Positions 10,401-21,991 of a DNA stretch of 64,000 nt are shown here, one piece after another. Source of the DNA: Lunularia cruciata (lineage: Eukaryota > Streptophyta > Marchantiopsida > Lunulariales > Lunulariaceae); the NCBI GenBank assembly GCA_948567375.1, contig OX419756.1:3415001-3479000 (forward strand), written 5' to 3'. Position numbers and translations under genes: made by a program. Every line of letters starts with the position of its first letter. Within the stretch, counting starts at the first letter, position 1. Under the pieces are notes generated by a model. It saw only the letters and a list, made by a program, of their open reading frames with translations, was not told the DNA's origin and did no database searches.

Positions 10401-11990
10401 GATGATGTTGACTCTTCATGTGCTCCAAATGTAATATCTACAACAAGAGTTTGTGAGCGGTTTGCATGATCACTTATTGTCCCAAGAGATAATGCCTCCA
10501 TACCTTGGTGGCATATACAATAGCTAGTTGCTTTTAATCTTGAGTAGAGTGATTCCTTTCTACAATGGTTTTCGTACCCATATTTTTTTAGTTTTAGTAG
10601 TTTATAGTGGTTTTTGGAGAAGAATAGTTTAGTTTAAGATGAATTGAACGCAAAGGAGGGAACAAAGAAGTTGTATGCATTTTCAGGTTGGACCCAAAAA
10701 AACTTGCCTTGTGTCAAAAGGGGTCAGGACTTGGATTAGAATTGTCAAGTTGAGCCAAAGAAAGGAGACTTCATCTCGGGGTGATCAACCCAATGCAAAG
10801 AAAGTGTAACAACTTTCCTTTGGGTCTGCCATTCAAGGACATACCACACGTAAAATGGCTAAGGCATGGGCTCGAGAAAGTGATTGTGACCAGAGATGTA
10901 CATATAGAAGGTGTGATTTCTTGGTAGAAGATTGATTGGAGAATGACTAAGAAGAGTATCCTTGTAAAGTCCGGACTCGGAATAAGAAGGAGAAGAATGA
11001 CAAGAAAATTTCTTGTGCAATTGAGAAGTGATCTAGAAGGAGATGAGGGTAGAGGAATGGTTGTGAGTGAAATTTTTATGCATCCAAAAGGGATTAGAAT
11101 CACTCGTCCAAGAGATGGTAGAATTATCTTTCATAGACCCAAAGAGAGAGGAAGCAAGATGAGAGGAGGAAAGAAGAGTGTTGAGTTTGCAATGAGGAAT
11201 CTTGTGATTTGGAGGTTAGATGTGATGGCCAAGATTGAGGTCTTGAGGAGACTTTAGATCACTTTCCTTGGTTGGAACTGGAACTTAAGCTTTCCAAGAT
11301 TCATGATAGAGATTGCTGAGAGTTAGTGTGTAGAGGGTCTAGAGGAAGAAGGGAAGGGAGGCAATCCAGCAAGGTGGACAGAGTTGGATTGGAGATTAGT
11401 TTTGGGAAGAGAGGCCGGGGAAGAGACCGAAGCCACTTTCCTTGAGAAGGGAGGAATAGCAGAAGAGATAATAAAGGTTAGAGCAACATTTACCAGACCG
11501 CATACAAAGAATGAGTACAAGGTAGATAACTATCTAGACTCAATTAGGCAAAGTGTTATCAGAGTGATGATGGTGATATTCAAGCCATAGCAAACTACAT
11601 ATGTAATGAAACACTAGGTGGTGTTCTTTCACAAAAGTTTTGGGGCAAACCCATCAACTAGGCAAAATGTTTTTACTAACAAATGCGGCAGATGGTGTGA
11701 AACTTGCAGGACAAGACGTCATCGCATTACATTGTTCCATTTGTAGCCCATTTCTATCTAGGGTTAAATCTACTTAATGCGGGTGAGAGGCAGTGGATGG
11801 TATTGCATTTTCATTTGCATTTGCATTTGAGACGAGAAGCGGATGTCAATGAGTAGAAATACATTCGGCAAATTTGGAGTAATGACAAGCACTATGCAAG
11901 AATGGGTCAGCAAGTGAAGATATTGGTAACTCTGACAAAGATGAAGAAGCATAGTTGACCAAAAGGAGAGCTTGTCTCAAGAGGATCAAG
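10401..11990 (+). pseudogene. Decayed retroelement internal region, basic ORF
   Basis: The longest frame (10,943-11,257) encodes an Arg/Lys-rich peptide with RRRRMTRKF and RPRDGRIIFHRPKERGSK. No protease, RT or integrase motif is visible. Its position between gag and an acidic coiled-coil region suggests it belongs to the same LTR element. Function unknown. Confidence 0.35.
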
Positions 11991-11999
11991 AAAGGTAAA

Positions 12000-13564
12000 C
12001 CCTAAGCACAAAGTCATGGTGATTGAGTTGTCAAGAGAGGAGTCAGAGGGAGAAGCTGAGTACCAATTAGAAGACTTGGAAAGAGAGGAGGAACTGGAGC
12101 TCACATTGCAGAGTGAAGAATCAAGCAACATGAGTAAGGACAATACCAAAGTACAACAACCAATGGAGGAGATCACAGAAGAGGCGGCTTGGGAGTTCAA
12201 GGCTGCAATTCATTAGATGGAGAAAGAAGAAGTTTTTGAACCTGAACCCAAGATTTTCATTCAAAAGGAGACGAGGTCAAAGCAAAGTGCTCAAGTGATA
12301 GATGCGGGACCAAGTAGAATACAAGAAGAAGAAGAAGACACAAGCTCAAAGGAAGAGTGATTGAAAGTGAGAAGATCAAGACTTAGGGGGAAGACCTTGG
12401 TGGAAGAGAAGCATTGGAGGAGAAGGAGAATAGTGAAGAAGGCTTTGACAAAGTGAAGTACCGGTTCAAGATTGTCTATCCGTTGTTGCTGTAGTTGAAG
12501 AAGGAAGATTTGAAGAAGGAACACCCGGAGTTGAAAGATGAACTGCAAGTGGTGAAGTACTTGATGGCCTTAGAGTTGAGGAAGAAGATGGCTAGAGGCA
12601 AAGAGGAAGCTGAAGAACTTTGGGTTGATGTAGTGCTACAAAAGAAGATGCTCACTAACTTAAAGGAGGAGTTGGTAAAGCAAGGAAGAGAGCTAAAGAA
12701 CCAAGTTGAAGATAAAAAAGACTAGCAATTATAAATGGAGAGATTGGAACCAAAACTATGAGATGCTCAAATAGAAAATGTACAGTTGAAGGCGAGTGCA
12801 ACAGTTATGGAACAAGAGTTAAAAAGCTTGAAGTTAAGTGTGGTGGAGAAAAGTCAAGCTTGTTAGAGAGAGTTAGGGAGAAGGTATGAAGAAGAAGAAC
12901 AATTGCAAGGATTGATTAAAATTCTAAGTGAGCAGTCAATGCAGCATGAGAAGGAGAAAGAGGAGTTGAAGGCCGAGTTGGAGGTTGAGTTGAACTTGTA
13001 CAGAGAAGATTAATTAAGAAGATAGAGAGAGAGAGAAAGGTAAGATAAACTCAGATTGATGGAGAATGTGGCGGTACAGATGAAAGCAATGCTCAACACC
13101 AAAGCTAATGTAAGAATAGAAGAATTGCAATTACACGAGGTAAGGTTACTTGTATAGGAAATGAGACAAAAGAATGCAAAGGATAATGATTTAAATCCCT
13201 TATTAGTTAGTCTCAGAACTCGGGTGGACAGGAAGATATTAAAATAGAGGATAATGTTTTAATCAAGTTGGATTTAGTTTGGGTAAAGTTAGATAAGCTT
13301 TGGAGTAGTGTAAGGACTAGACCCGAAGTAAGTGAAGTAGGAGTATATGTGTCTTCAGATTTGTTGTCTGAGACATTAGAAGAAGGTGGGTTGCAAGATA
13401 TAGAGCTAAAAAGATTACCCATATCTCTAATTGCAGATCAAAGTGAGAGAGTGTTAGAATTAGCAAAAGAATTAGTAGTTGTTAGACCTAAAGTAAAGGA
13501 GGCAAAGGATGTTACTTCAGGATTAGAAGGCAAAGTAGAAGTAGACACTGGATTAGAATCATAA
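12000..13564 (+). pseudogene. Acidic coiled-coil protein remnant in L3 element
   Basis: Three plus-strand frames (12,016-12,216; 12,495-12,725; 13,268-13,564) and the stretches between them are rich in Glu, Lys and Leu with heptad-like spacing, for example LEDLEREEELEL and LVKQGRELKNQVEDKKD. The region looks like one long coiled-coil protein broken by stops and frame changes. I recognise no family. It is not typical of gypsy pol, and no pol motifs are found between gag and the next element. It may be an extra ORF of the L3 element or a captured host fragment. Confidence 0.4.
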
Positions 13565-14159
13565 TCAATTTGAGATAGGAATCAACAGATATGAAGAAGT
13601 GGGTTGCCATTTAGGATCAAGAGATTGTTAGGAAGTAGTTAGGAAATAAGATAACCATCAAAGAGCTCTACCTATTCAAAGGAAGCATTTGTAGTATAAT
13701 GTTGTTCAATATTCATTATTCATAGGGATAAATAAAGCAAATTGTTGTTATGCAATGCTCGTTGTTTGAGCTTAATTCCGAGTATCAACTCTATGTATGT
13801 GTTTGTGAGTGTGTGGAGAATTTTGAAGTGCAATTTTGAGTGTTAGATGTTGGATTCTACATCTTTGATTCCATTTTGTGTGTTTGATCTTGAATGGATA
13901 GCAATCAAAGCAATGCCTTGACAAATTTGATTGAGGACGTTGTGCCTTTAGTGGATAGGTGGAACACAATTCTATAGCAAAGTTGTTTTGCAGCGAAGTA
14001 GCCATCTTTGGGAGAAACTGAATCACCACACTCAAGAATGTTTGGACATATTTGATGTAATTATGATTTATGGATGACAAATTTTTATGCCAAGACTATG
14101 ATTCAATGCTTGTTATTATCTTTTGGGTGAAGTTTCTACCTGAGAGATTAAAGACACAA
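13565..14159. other. Spacer without recognised genes
   Basis: This AT-rich stretch lies between the coiled-coil remnant and a minus-strand gypsy pol. The short frames look random. Confidence 0.4.
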
Positions 14160-15606
14160 TAAAGAAAAACTAATTGTTATTATTTGATTTTGTATTTGAA
14201 TATTTCTAACTTGTATCTCTAAGGGAATGAACTTTACTTTCCTGATTACTACAAAAGTGATATTTGGCGGGTTGTCACAATGGTTAGTTGGCATGACAAT
14301 AGACAATAGAATGTAACTCATCTGGAAATTCCTACACCCATACAACTCTAATGGTACAGTTAGAAGTATCAAAATCAACCACATAAGGTAATTGAGGATC
14401 ATATGGTTGAAGGATGGATCTTGAAGACACCATATATTTCAACTTTTGGAATACTTTTTCATGCTTGGTGGTCCAATGAAAGCTTGCGGTCTTGCGGTAG
14501 AGTAGGTCAATGGTGCAGCCACATGAGCATGATAGTGGATGAACCGTCAATAAAAACTTGCCAATCCAATAAATGCCCTCACTTCTATGGTATCTTTTGA
14601 AGGAGGCCAATCAATAATGGCCTTGATTTTCTCCTCTTCCATCTTGATCCCCTTTGATGAGATCTTGTGACCCAAGAATTTAAATTCCTTCTACCAAAAG
14701 GAACACTTGGACTTCTTGCAATAAAAGTTCCATTGCTGTAGCCATCGTAGGACCTCTCATACATGATTCACATGTTTTGCTTCCATCTTGCTATAAATTA
14801 AGATATCATTCAAGAACACCACCATGTCCCAGTCTAATAGCCCATCCAACACCCAATGCATCTAACCCATGAAGACTATTGGAGCATTAGTGAGCTTGAG
14901 AGATAAAACTTTCCACTCAAAATACCCATACCTTGTGTGAAAGGTAGTCTTTTGCACATCCTCTCTATCAATGAGAATATGTCAATATCCGCTTTGGAGA
15001 TCCAACTTAGAGAAGTATCATATGCCCCTCAATTAATTGAGCAAGTCATAAATTCAAGGCAAGGGATGTGCATTCTTCATTGTTTGTTTATTGAGGCCAC
15101 GATTATCAATATAGAAGAAAAGTCCTCCGTCCTTCTTTGGAACAAATAGTATTGGTGCTCCACAAGGAGATGTACTATGTTGTATGAAATCCTTCTCTAA
15201 TAAATTTGTCAATGTTGTTTGAAGCTTATCCAATTCCTTTGGTGAGAGTAGATAGATTGGTCTACTCATTGGAGTACTTCCTGGTAATAACTCAATCTTG
15301 AAGTGCATACCACGATTGGAGAGTAATCCTTTTGATAGATCATTTGGAAACATATTTGAAAACTTTTGAACTTTTTGATCAACCATTGCTTGATAAAACT
15401 TTTGACCCTCATCAAATTCTCCATGTGCAATTGGCTTGATCCATATTGCAAAAATAAAGTTATTTTTCTCCAAAGCTTACTCTATGACTATTTTACTAAC
15501 AAAATTCTCATCTTGGGATCAACTATTCTTAGGTGTCTTACTCAAAGGTGCCAAAAAACCTAATTTGAAATTCCTATCTTGGTGTTGTACTTGAATTTGT
15601 CATCGA
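14160..15606 (-). pseudogene. Gypsy (G1 family) pol remnant: RT and start of RNase H
   Basis: On the minus strand from about 15,470 the translation reads [17 protein letters not shown], then [13 protein letters not shown] and NRGLNKQT, the N-terminal blocks of Ty3/gypsy RT. Downstream, in other frames, come FSKLDLQSGY and a RNase H-region stretch around DPQLPYVVDFDTSN (14,360-14,420). Stops and frameshifts are frequent, and the YxDD block is not intact. The protease and gag of the same element lie at 18,616-19,772, because the plus-strand element 15,607-18,615 has inserted between them. Confidence 0.8.
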
Positions 15607-16039
15607 TGTAACAATATGGAGTTTATCAAGGAAGTTAGTTAGGGTTAATGAAGTAGCAAATAAGCCAAATTAGCCTAGAATATTCCAAAAATATCTAGGA
15701 AGCTTCTCAAGAAGCTTCTTGGCTAGCTTAACTTGCATCCCAAGTAGGTAGTTTCTAGAAGGAAGCTTTTAAAAGCTTCCAACTAGCTTAGCTTGCAAGC
15801 CAAGTAGATGACTTCTAGAAAAACAATTTCTTGAGAAACTTCTCTATTAACTTGGCCTGCATTCCAAGAAAGCAACTCAAGGAAACTTCTTGAGATGCTT
15901 CTCAAGAGCCTTATATGCTTCCTTTAAATACCAAATCTAAAGCTCATGCTAGGCATTTGGAGTTTTCTCACATTCAAGTGTCCCAATGTGAGCTTCCATT
16001 CTCTTATTTCTCTCCTTGGTCTTGGTCTTTTACATTCGA

Positions 16040-16051
16040 TGGTATCATAGC
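16040..16051 (+). promoter_or_regulatory. tRNA primer-binding site (initiator Met type)
   Basis: TGGTATCATAGC lies 5 nt after the 5' LTR and matches 11 of 12 bases of the plant consensus complementary to the initiator Met tRNA 3' end. It would prime minus-strand DNA synthesis. Confidence 0.8.
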
Positions 16052-16479
16052 AAGAATGTGATGGATGAAATTTATGGACCACCAAATCCATCATTGCCAA
16101 ACCATTGGGATTTTTGTATCCAAGTATTACCCAAGCATTGTTTCACACAATTCATCACCTCATGTTTTGGGCAGGATTTTTTGAATATGATCACCTTGTT
16201 TGAGGAACCCTTGGTACTTCCGGTTGTAACTTATGGAAAATGGTGGATGTGCTATATCTATGTGTTAATAAATTAGATAAACTGTGGATATTGTGTTAGA
16301 GTAGTAGTCATGGTAGTAATGCCCGATGTTATCCTTGTGATGTAGCAACAAATCGAGCACCTTACTCAATTCTTGGATGAATTAGACCGTCAACAACAAG
16401 AGCAGGTAGAGACATCACCAATTCAAGAGGGAGAAAAGTGAATGTGATTCCCAACACCTAAGGTATTCAAAGGCAAGAA

Positions 16480-17260
16480 TCTTTCGGGTTGAGTGGAAAA
16501 TTTTGTGTTTGATTGTGAACGTTTTTGCAAAGCAACAAACCTTCAATATGAACATAAATAAATTGTATTGGCCTCAAGCCAATTGGATGGAGTGGCAAAA
16601 CTATGGTGGAAATTTTGAGTGGATTGAGTAGAGTAGTAGTTTGTTACACCAATCTTAATATGGGAAGAATTCAAGAGTGCATAATTGGGCAATTCCAAAC
16701 TATAAATGCTACACGGGCCACACAATATAACTTGGCAAAATTGAAGTAGATTGGCTCTATAAGAAGCTACATCACTCAATTCCAGAACACCATTATGAAA
16801 ATTCCATATATATTAGATGGAGAAGCTCTAGATTGCTTTGTGAGAGGCTTGAAGTCACGCACTAGACTGGAAGTAACTATGAGTGAGCCCAAAGACTTGG
16901 TTGAAGCCATGTAATTGGCTGAGCACTTTGATTCCTTGGTTGCAACAACTTTGTCTTGACCTTGGCCTTTACAAAACCCACCCACACATGACACACAAGT
17001 GGAAGAGCCAACACCAATGGAGATCAATGTCATCCAACAGAAACCACTTGGCACGTTAGATCATGAAAGATTAAAACAAAATGGTGGATGTTTCTATTGT
17101 CACCAAATTGGACATCACATTGCTAAGTGTCCACCCAAGAATGAGCGACCTCAACAAGTCACCCAAATGGAGTTTGTGGAGCAGAATAATCAAGGCCTAA
17201 ATGGAGTTTTGTGGAGCAAAATAATCAAGGAAACGAGGAATCTTAGTAAGAAATTTTGAG
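16480..17260 (+). pseudogene. G1 gag with zinc knuckle
   Basis: Broken frames read as gypsy gag: SQLDGVAKLWWKF, then KIPYILDGEALDCFVRGLKS, then a CCHC zinc knuckle at about 17,089-17,130 with sequence CFYCHQIGHHIAKC (C-x2-C-x4-H-x4-C). The knuckle binds element RNA. Stops near 16,620 and 16,912 prevent translation of the whole. Downstream on the same strand is the protease, the normal gypsy order. Confidence 0.8.
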
Positions 17261-17344
17261 CTATCTATTGGGAACTTGATTAGTTCCAATGGGATTAAAG
17301 GCTCAATCTTTGCAAGTTTGCTCTACTTGCAAGGTATGATATTT

Positions 17345-17640
17345 GATGTATGATATTTGATGATGATATTTGTAGGATTTTGGTTGATTTTAGGAGTTCA
17401 AAGAATTACATGTCCATGCAATTTGCAAAGGAATTAGGTATTCCTATAAGGCCAATAATTGGAAATAGATTGATGACGGAAGATGGTCAAAAAGGTGATA
17501 CATTTTGTACCTCACATCATATTACATTCAAGATTGGGAATGAATATTTGAAGTGTATCAGGTTTGTAGTGACACCTCTATAATATGATTTCATTTTGGG
17601 TCTACCTTGGCTTGAACGTCATAAGGTTCAATTTGATTGG
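17345..17640 (+). pseudogene. G1 aspartic protease
   Basis: The frame at 17,350-17,583 reads ILVDFRSSKNYMS, where the active-site D-(S/T)-G of retropepsins appears as D-F-R. A typical plant gypsy protease ending (GNEYLKCIRFVVTPL, then LGLPWL) follows after a stop. The changed active site and the stop at 17,581 mean it is not functional. Position between gag and RT is standard. Confidence 0.7.
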
Positions 17641-17929
17641 AACTGATGACAAATTCAAGTACAACACCAAGGTAAGAAATTTAGATTAGGTTGTCTAGCA
17701 TCTCTGAGTAAAACATCTTAGGATAGTTAATCCCAAGATAGGAAGATTGTCCGGAAGGCAGCCATCGAGCAAGCCTTAAAAATAAGATAAGTCTCAAGAG
17801 AGAAGTTTGTTAAGAAAGCAACCATTGAGCAAGCTTTGAAGGAATATAAGTCCCAAGATGGGAAGTTTGTTAGTAAAGTTTGTTAGTAAAGTAGCCATAG
17901 AGCAAGCTTTGGAGGAAGAATAATCTATT

Positions 17930-18262
17930 TTTGCGGTGTGGATCAAGCCGATTGTGCATGGACATTTTGAGGAAGGCCAAAAACCTCATCAAGCAATGGT
18001 TGATCAAATAGTTCAAGAGTTTTTAGATGTGTTTTTGGAAGATCTACCGAAGGGATTACTGTCCAATAGTGGTATGCCTTTCAAGATTGAATTATTGTCA
18101 AGAAGTACTCCAATGAGTAGACCAATCTATAAGCTCCCACCAAAGGAGTAGGATGAGCTTCAAATAACATTGACAAAGTTTTTGGAGGAGGATTTCATAC
18201 AACATAGTACGTTTCCTTGGGGAGCACCGATACTATTTGTTCCAAAGAAGGATGGAGAGATA
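17930..18262 (+). pseudogene. G1 RT, N-terminal piece
   Basis: The frame begins near WIKPIVHGHFEEGQKPHQA and continues through MSRPIYKLPPKE, then [12 protein letters not shown] right up to the 3' LTR. This is the start of Ty3/gypsy RT. The remaining RT, RNase H and integrase are absent, so an internal deletion joined RT directly to the 3' LTR. Confidence 0.8.
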
Positions 18263-18615
18263 TGTAATAATATGGAGATAGTGATGAAGTTAGTTAGGGT
18301 TAACAAAGTAGCAAATTGACAAAATTAGCCTAGAATATTCTAAAAGCATCTAGGAAGCTTCTTTGGAAACTTCTCGACTAGCTTAACTTGCACCTTAAGC
18401 ATGTAGCTTCTAGAAGCTTCCAATTAGCTTAGCTTTCATGCCAAGTAGGTGGCTTCTAGAAGAAAGCTTAGTGAGATCCTTGTCAAGAGCCTTGTATGCT
18501 CACTATAAATACCAAAGCCAAAGTTCATGCTAGGCATTTGGAGTTTTCCCACATTCAAGTGTCCCAATGTGAGCATCCATTCTCCTATTTCTCTACTTGG
18601 TCTTGGTCATTTACA

Positions 18616-19772
18616 ATCAAGCCCAATCAACCTGAATCTTATGATGTTCAAGCCAAGGTAGTACTAGAATGATAGTATATATAGAGGTGCCACTACAAAC
18701 CTCATATACTCCAAATAATCCTTTCCAATCTTAAATGTAATAAGATGTGAGGTATGGAATGCCGAACCCTTTCTATCATCTGCCATCATCAATCTACTTC
18801 TAATTATTGACTTGATAGGAATACTTAATTCTTTTGCTAATTTGTAGACATGCAGTTCTCTAAATTTCTAAAATCCACCAAAATCCTACAATCATACCTT
18901 GCAAGTGAAGTGAACTTGCATAGGTCAAGCCTTCAATCCCAATGGAACTAATTAAGTCCCCAATAGGTGGCTCAAAATCCCCTATTGGGATTCCTTGTTT
19001 CCCTAACCATCACACTCCACAAACTTCATTTGGGCTATTTGTCGGGGTCATCCATTCTTGAGTGGACATTCAACAATACGATCCCTAATGTGGCAACAAG
19101 AAATGCAATCATCATTTTGTCATAATCTTTCCGTATTTGTAGGGTCAAGTGGTTTCTATTGGATGACATCAATCTCCACTGGTGTTGGCTCTTCCACCCA
19201 TGTGTAGTGTATGGGTAGGTTTGGTGTGAAGGTTGAGATCAAGTCCAAGTTGTTGCAATGAAGGAATCAAAACGCTCAACTAATTGCATGGCTTCCTCCA
19301 AGTCTTTGGGTTCTCGTATGGTCATTTCCAATTTGGTGCATGACTTCAAGCTTCTCACAAATTGATCCAGAGCTTCACCTTCTATTATATCTACAATTTG
19401 CATAATGGTGTTCTGGAATTGTATGATGTATCTCCTTATAGAGCAAATCTGCTTCAACTCTGCCAATCTATCTCATACAGCTTGTGTGGTATTTATAGCT
19501 TGAAATCAACCAAATATTGCACTCTTGAATTCCCCCATGTCAATATTGGTATAACAATTTGTTTTTTAGCTTGCTCCACTTGGAACCACCACCATAACTT
19601 TTCCACTCCATCCAATTGGCCTGAAGCCAAGAGAATTTGTTTTTGTTCATCTTGACGATTTGTAGCTTCAAAATAATATTTATTGTCAAACATAAAGTTC
19701 TCCATGGTGCGTGAGAGATTCTTGTCTTCAAATACTTTGGGCTTCAGAAATCTGATTTGTGCTCTCCTTCTC
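18616..19772 (-). pseudogene. Host G1 gypsy element: gag and protease (minus strand)
   Basis: This is the 5' part of the element interrupted by 15,607-18,615. On the minus strand, gag reads PKVFEDKNLSRTMENFMFDN, then KILLASGQLDGVEKLWWWF-like sequence, and later DIIEGEALDQFVRSLKS and REPKDLEEAMQLVERFDSF (19,239-19,466). The protease region lies near 18,640-18,860. Codons are broken by several stops. It ends at about 19,772 against a LINE 5' fragment, so its own 5' LTR is missing. Confidence 0.8.
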
Positions 19773-20435
19773 ATGTGTACATAATCTCGAGTGTCATAGT
19801 TGTCAATGTGGTCGCTTGCTTCACGTGAGCATCCCAAGTGATCCAATCATAGTCCTTGTGCATCTTTCTCACATGGGTCTTTACCCCTTGCGAGGTAAAG
19901 TGTCAATGATACACCGAGCATGGTATATCCCGGGCCGCTCTAGGCACCCCTACATGGGGAGGTGTAGCCATGGCTAGCACAAGAATAACGATAGTAATAC
20001 ATGATGCTCCTCTACGTAGCTCCCCATACCTGCCAACCCACAACCCTCACATCCCAACTCTCATAAGATACAATCTCTCCAAACCCTAAAAACTATGAAC
20101 TATCTCAACTTACAATTTCATCTCAAAAAAGTTCAAACTAAATTTCCATGGAACTCAACCATGAAAACCAAGAGAATAGAAATGAAAATTCCATACCTAT
20201 TACTGTCAATATGTAATGATCACTCTTAACCCTAAAAACCTAAACATTCTCATAATTTTTTACTCAATTCTCTATAATCTTCCATCTAGGTACCAATAGA
20301 ACAAAAATTGAAAAACTAACAAAATCTACTATTCACTCGAGTGCTATGTGCTAGAGAACACTCCGAAAATGTAAATTTTCCTTATACATCTCTCCCTCTC
20401 CTCTCCCGTCTCCACACTCCTCCCACTATCTTGAT
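19773..20435 (-). mobile_element. LINE 5'-end fragment
   Basis: Reverse-complement match to 48,525-49,170, the 5' UTR and N-terminal C2H2 zinc-finger region of the full LINE. The box rich in GGAGACGGGAGAGGAGAG (about 20,385-20,410), the start-codon region, and a decayed finger are recognisable. It contains a 5' end without the rest, unlike the usual 5'-truncated copies, so it is probably a broken piece of a once longer insertion. Confidence 0.8.
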
Positions 20436-20959
20436 TCGAGGAACCTTCTTATGTTCTACGAGGTCGGCTTTCCTCTACAGTAAACCGATGTATATGTTAG
20501 CATATGTTAGTATTCACCTATCACGGATGTTCAGGAATATGTAGTTCCTTTTCTTTTTGGTTTTGTTTTCTTTCTTTTTCATTTGGTATTCGTCTGTTCT
20601 TCCGATTGTGTAAGATCAATTTCCAGTAGTTAGGCTCTGAAGAATCTTTCCACTCTCCAGGATACTTACCAGAGGAACATGAGTATTGTGCGTTTAATTT
20701 GCAATATTTGGAAATGGATGATGTATGTGGTAAGATGACGTAAACAACTTTCATGCAACTGAAGAAACCATAGACTGTGTTATTTCTAATTCAATATAAA
20801 TCATCTCAATGTTGCTTTTATCCTAATATATTTGAAATCTTATTCATTACTCATATCATTATTATATTTTCACTACGTTCATAACTGGTAATCTACAAGG
20901 TAAACCCAAGTCATTCACGAGGAGCGCCGGGAAAACTCTGGTCGGGAAAACCTGACAAG
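20436..20959. promoter_or_regulatory. Upstream region of the NLR gene
   Basis: About 520 bp with no recognised repeat or coding signal. It precedes the first plausible ATG of the gene and so should hold its promoter and 5' UTR. No TATA box position can be fixed with confidence. Confidence 0.3.
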
Positions 20960-21176
20960 ATGGTGGGGAACTACAGTACCTCTATTAGTTATTCGACAAA
21001 TTGCAGAAGCAAGTCCACACGTGTCTTAGGTGTAGGTGTTGTCATCGCAACACTCAGAGCGGAAGACAATCTGGCACAATGCGGAAGGCGAGGAGGAGCA
21101 GTTTTGTCTCCACAACAAGTAGTACAAGTAGCAAACTATATGCCACCGGTCGTCCGAGGCATTCTGACCAAGGAAG
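20960..21176 (+). CDS. Possible first exon of the NLR gene
   Basis: An ATG in good context (AAGATGG) opens a frame that continues to 21,250. A candidate donor, AAG/GTATCC, lies at 21,177. The peptide has no recognised domain. Joining this exon to the hydrolase exon at 21,992 does not keep frame, so either the donor, the frame or the exon itself is wrong. A Ser/Thr-rich alternative frame (from 21,001) overlaps it. Treat as tentative. Confidence 0.3.
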
Positions 21177-21991
21177 GTATCCTAGTAGCGTTCTCGTTCC
21201 AAGAGCTACTCTGTCTGAGTATCTTCACTAGTCGTTTAGAGTTAGTATAGTACAGATTTCGTAGATTTTAAATGTCTGTACAGGAAGTTGAGGAGTCCTT
21301 AAGCTAGCTCCTGGATAGTCACTCCGTTCGATTAGTGGTGTGGTGGACATTTGTGGGCGTCATCCGGTTGGATCAGTTTGAAAATGGGAGAATACCAAGT
21401 TTCTCCAGGGATATTGGTGTGAGCTCACTGCGTGATTCTCCATAGAACTGAGCCTGATACGGGGAACATGACGACCAGAGAACCTCTTAAGGTGGTAATT
21501 CTCTCTTCTGCATTTGACTCTGTCAGATAGTAAGGGTCTTGGTCGCAATCAATCAGGAGAAAATGCAATCAAATTACCATTTGAGTCTACGGCTTTTACG
21601 GTGTCCTTGTCCCGATCTCATCGGGATCGATTGACTGCTCTGGAATGTTTTCTGACTCGATAAGCATATCTGGTTATCGCTTAGCTCTAGGTTATCAGGT
21701 AAGCATGCTACCATCGACGTTGATTCTCTTGTAACAGACCAGTCGTCGTGAACATGCCACCGCCAGGTTCAACAATGATATTGCCAGTATGAAACTGTTA
21801 AGAACAATCTTTTAAGCTAGAGCAGTTACTTGTGCATGTTTAGAATGAATGGTTTCAAAAGCCTTGCCCTGGTTGTATGCCCTTATATTATCATTTGCCT
21901 CAATATGGCAATCTGCGAGCAAGGAGTTTGTATTCATTCGGACTGTTTAATTTGATACGGGGATCATCTAACCGTTTCGTATAATGTTCAG
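21177..21991 (+). other. Putative intron 1
   Basis: No coding signal is visible. It ends in a good acceptor (ATGTTCAG before GTGAAC at 21,992). Confidence 0.45.

Larger units (their letters stand above)
15607..18615 (+). mobile_element. Nested G1 gypsy element with both LTRs
   Basis: The 5' LTR is 15,607-16,034 (TGTAACAATATGG to TCTTTTACA) and the 3' LTR is 18,263-18,615. Five bases after the 5' LTR, TGGTATCATAGC (16,040-16,051) matches the initiator-Met primer site with one change. The flanks are ATCGA (15,602-15,606) and ATCAA (18,616-18,620), a 5-bp target duplication with one mismatch. The surrounding sequence on both sides is the minus-strand copy of the same family. The internal region is only about 2.2 kb and stops inside RT, so most of pol is deleted. 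It cannot move by itself. Confidence 0.9.
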
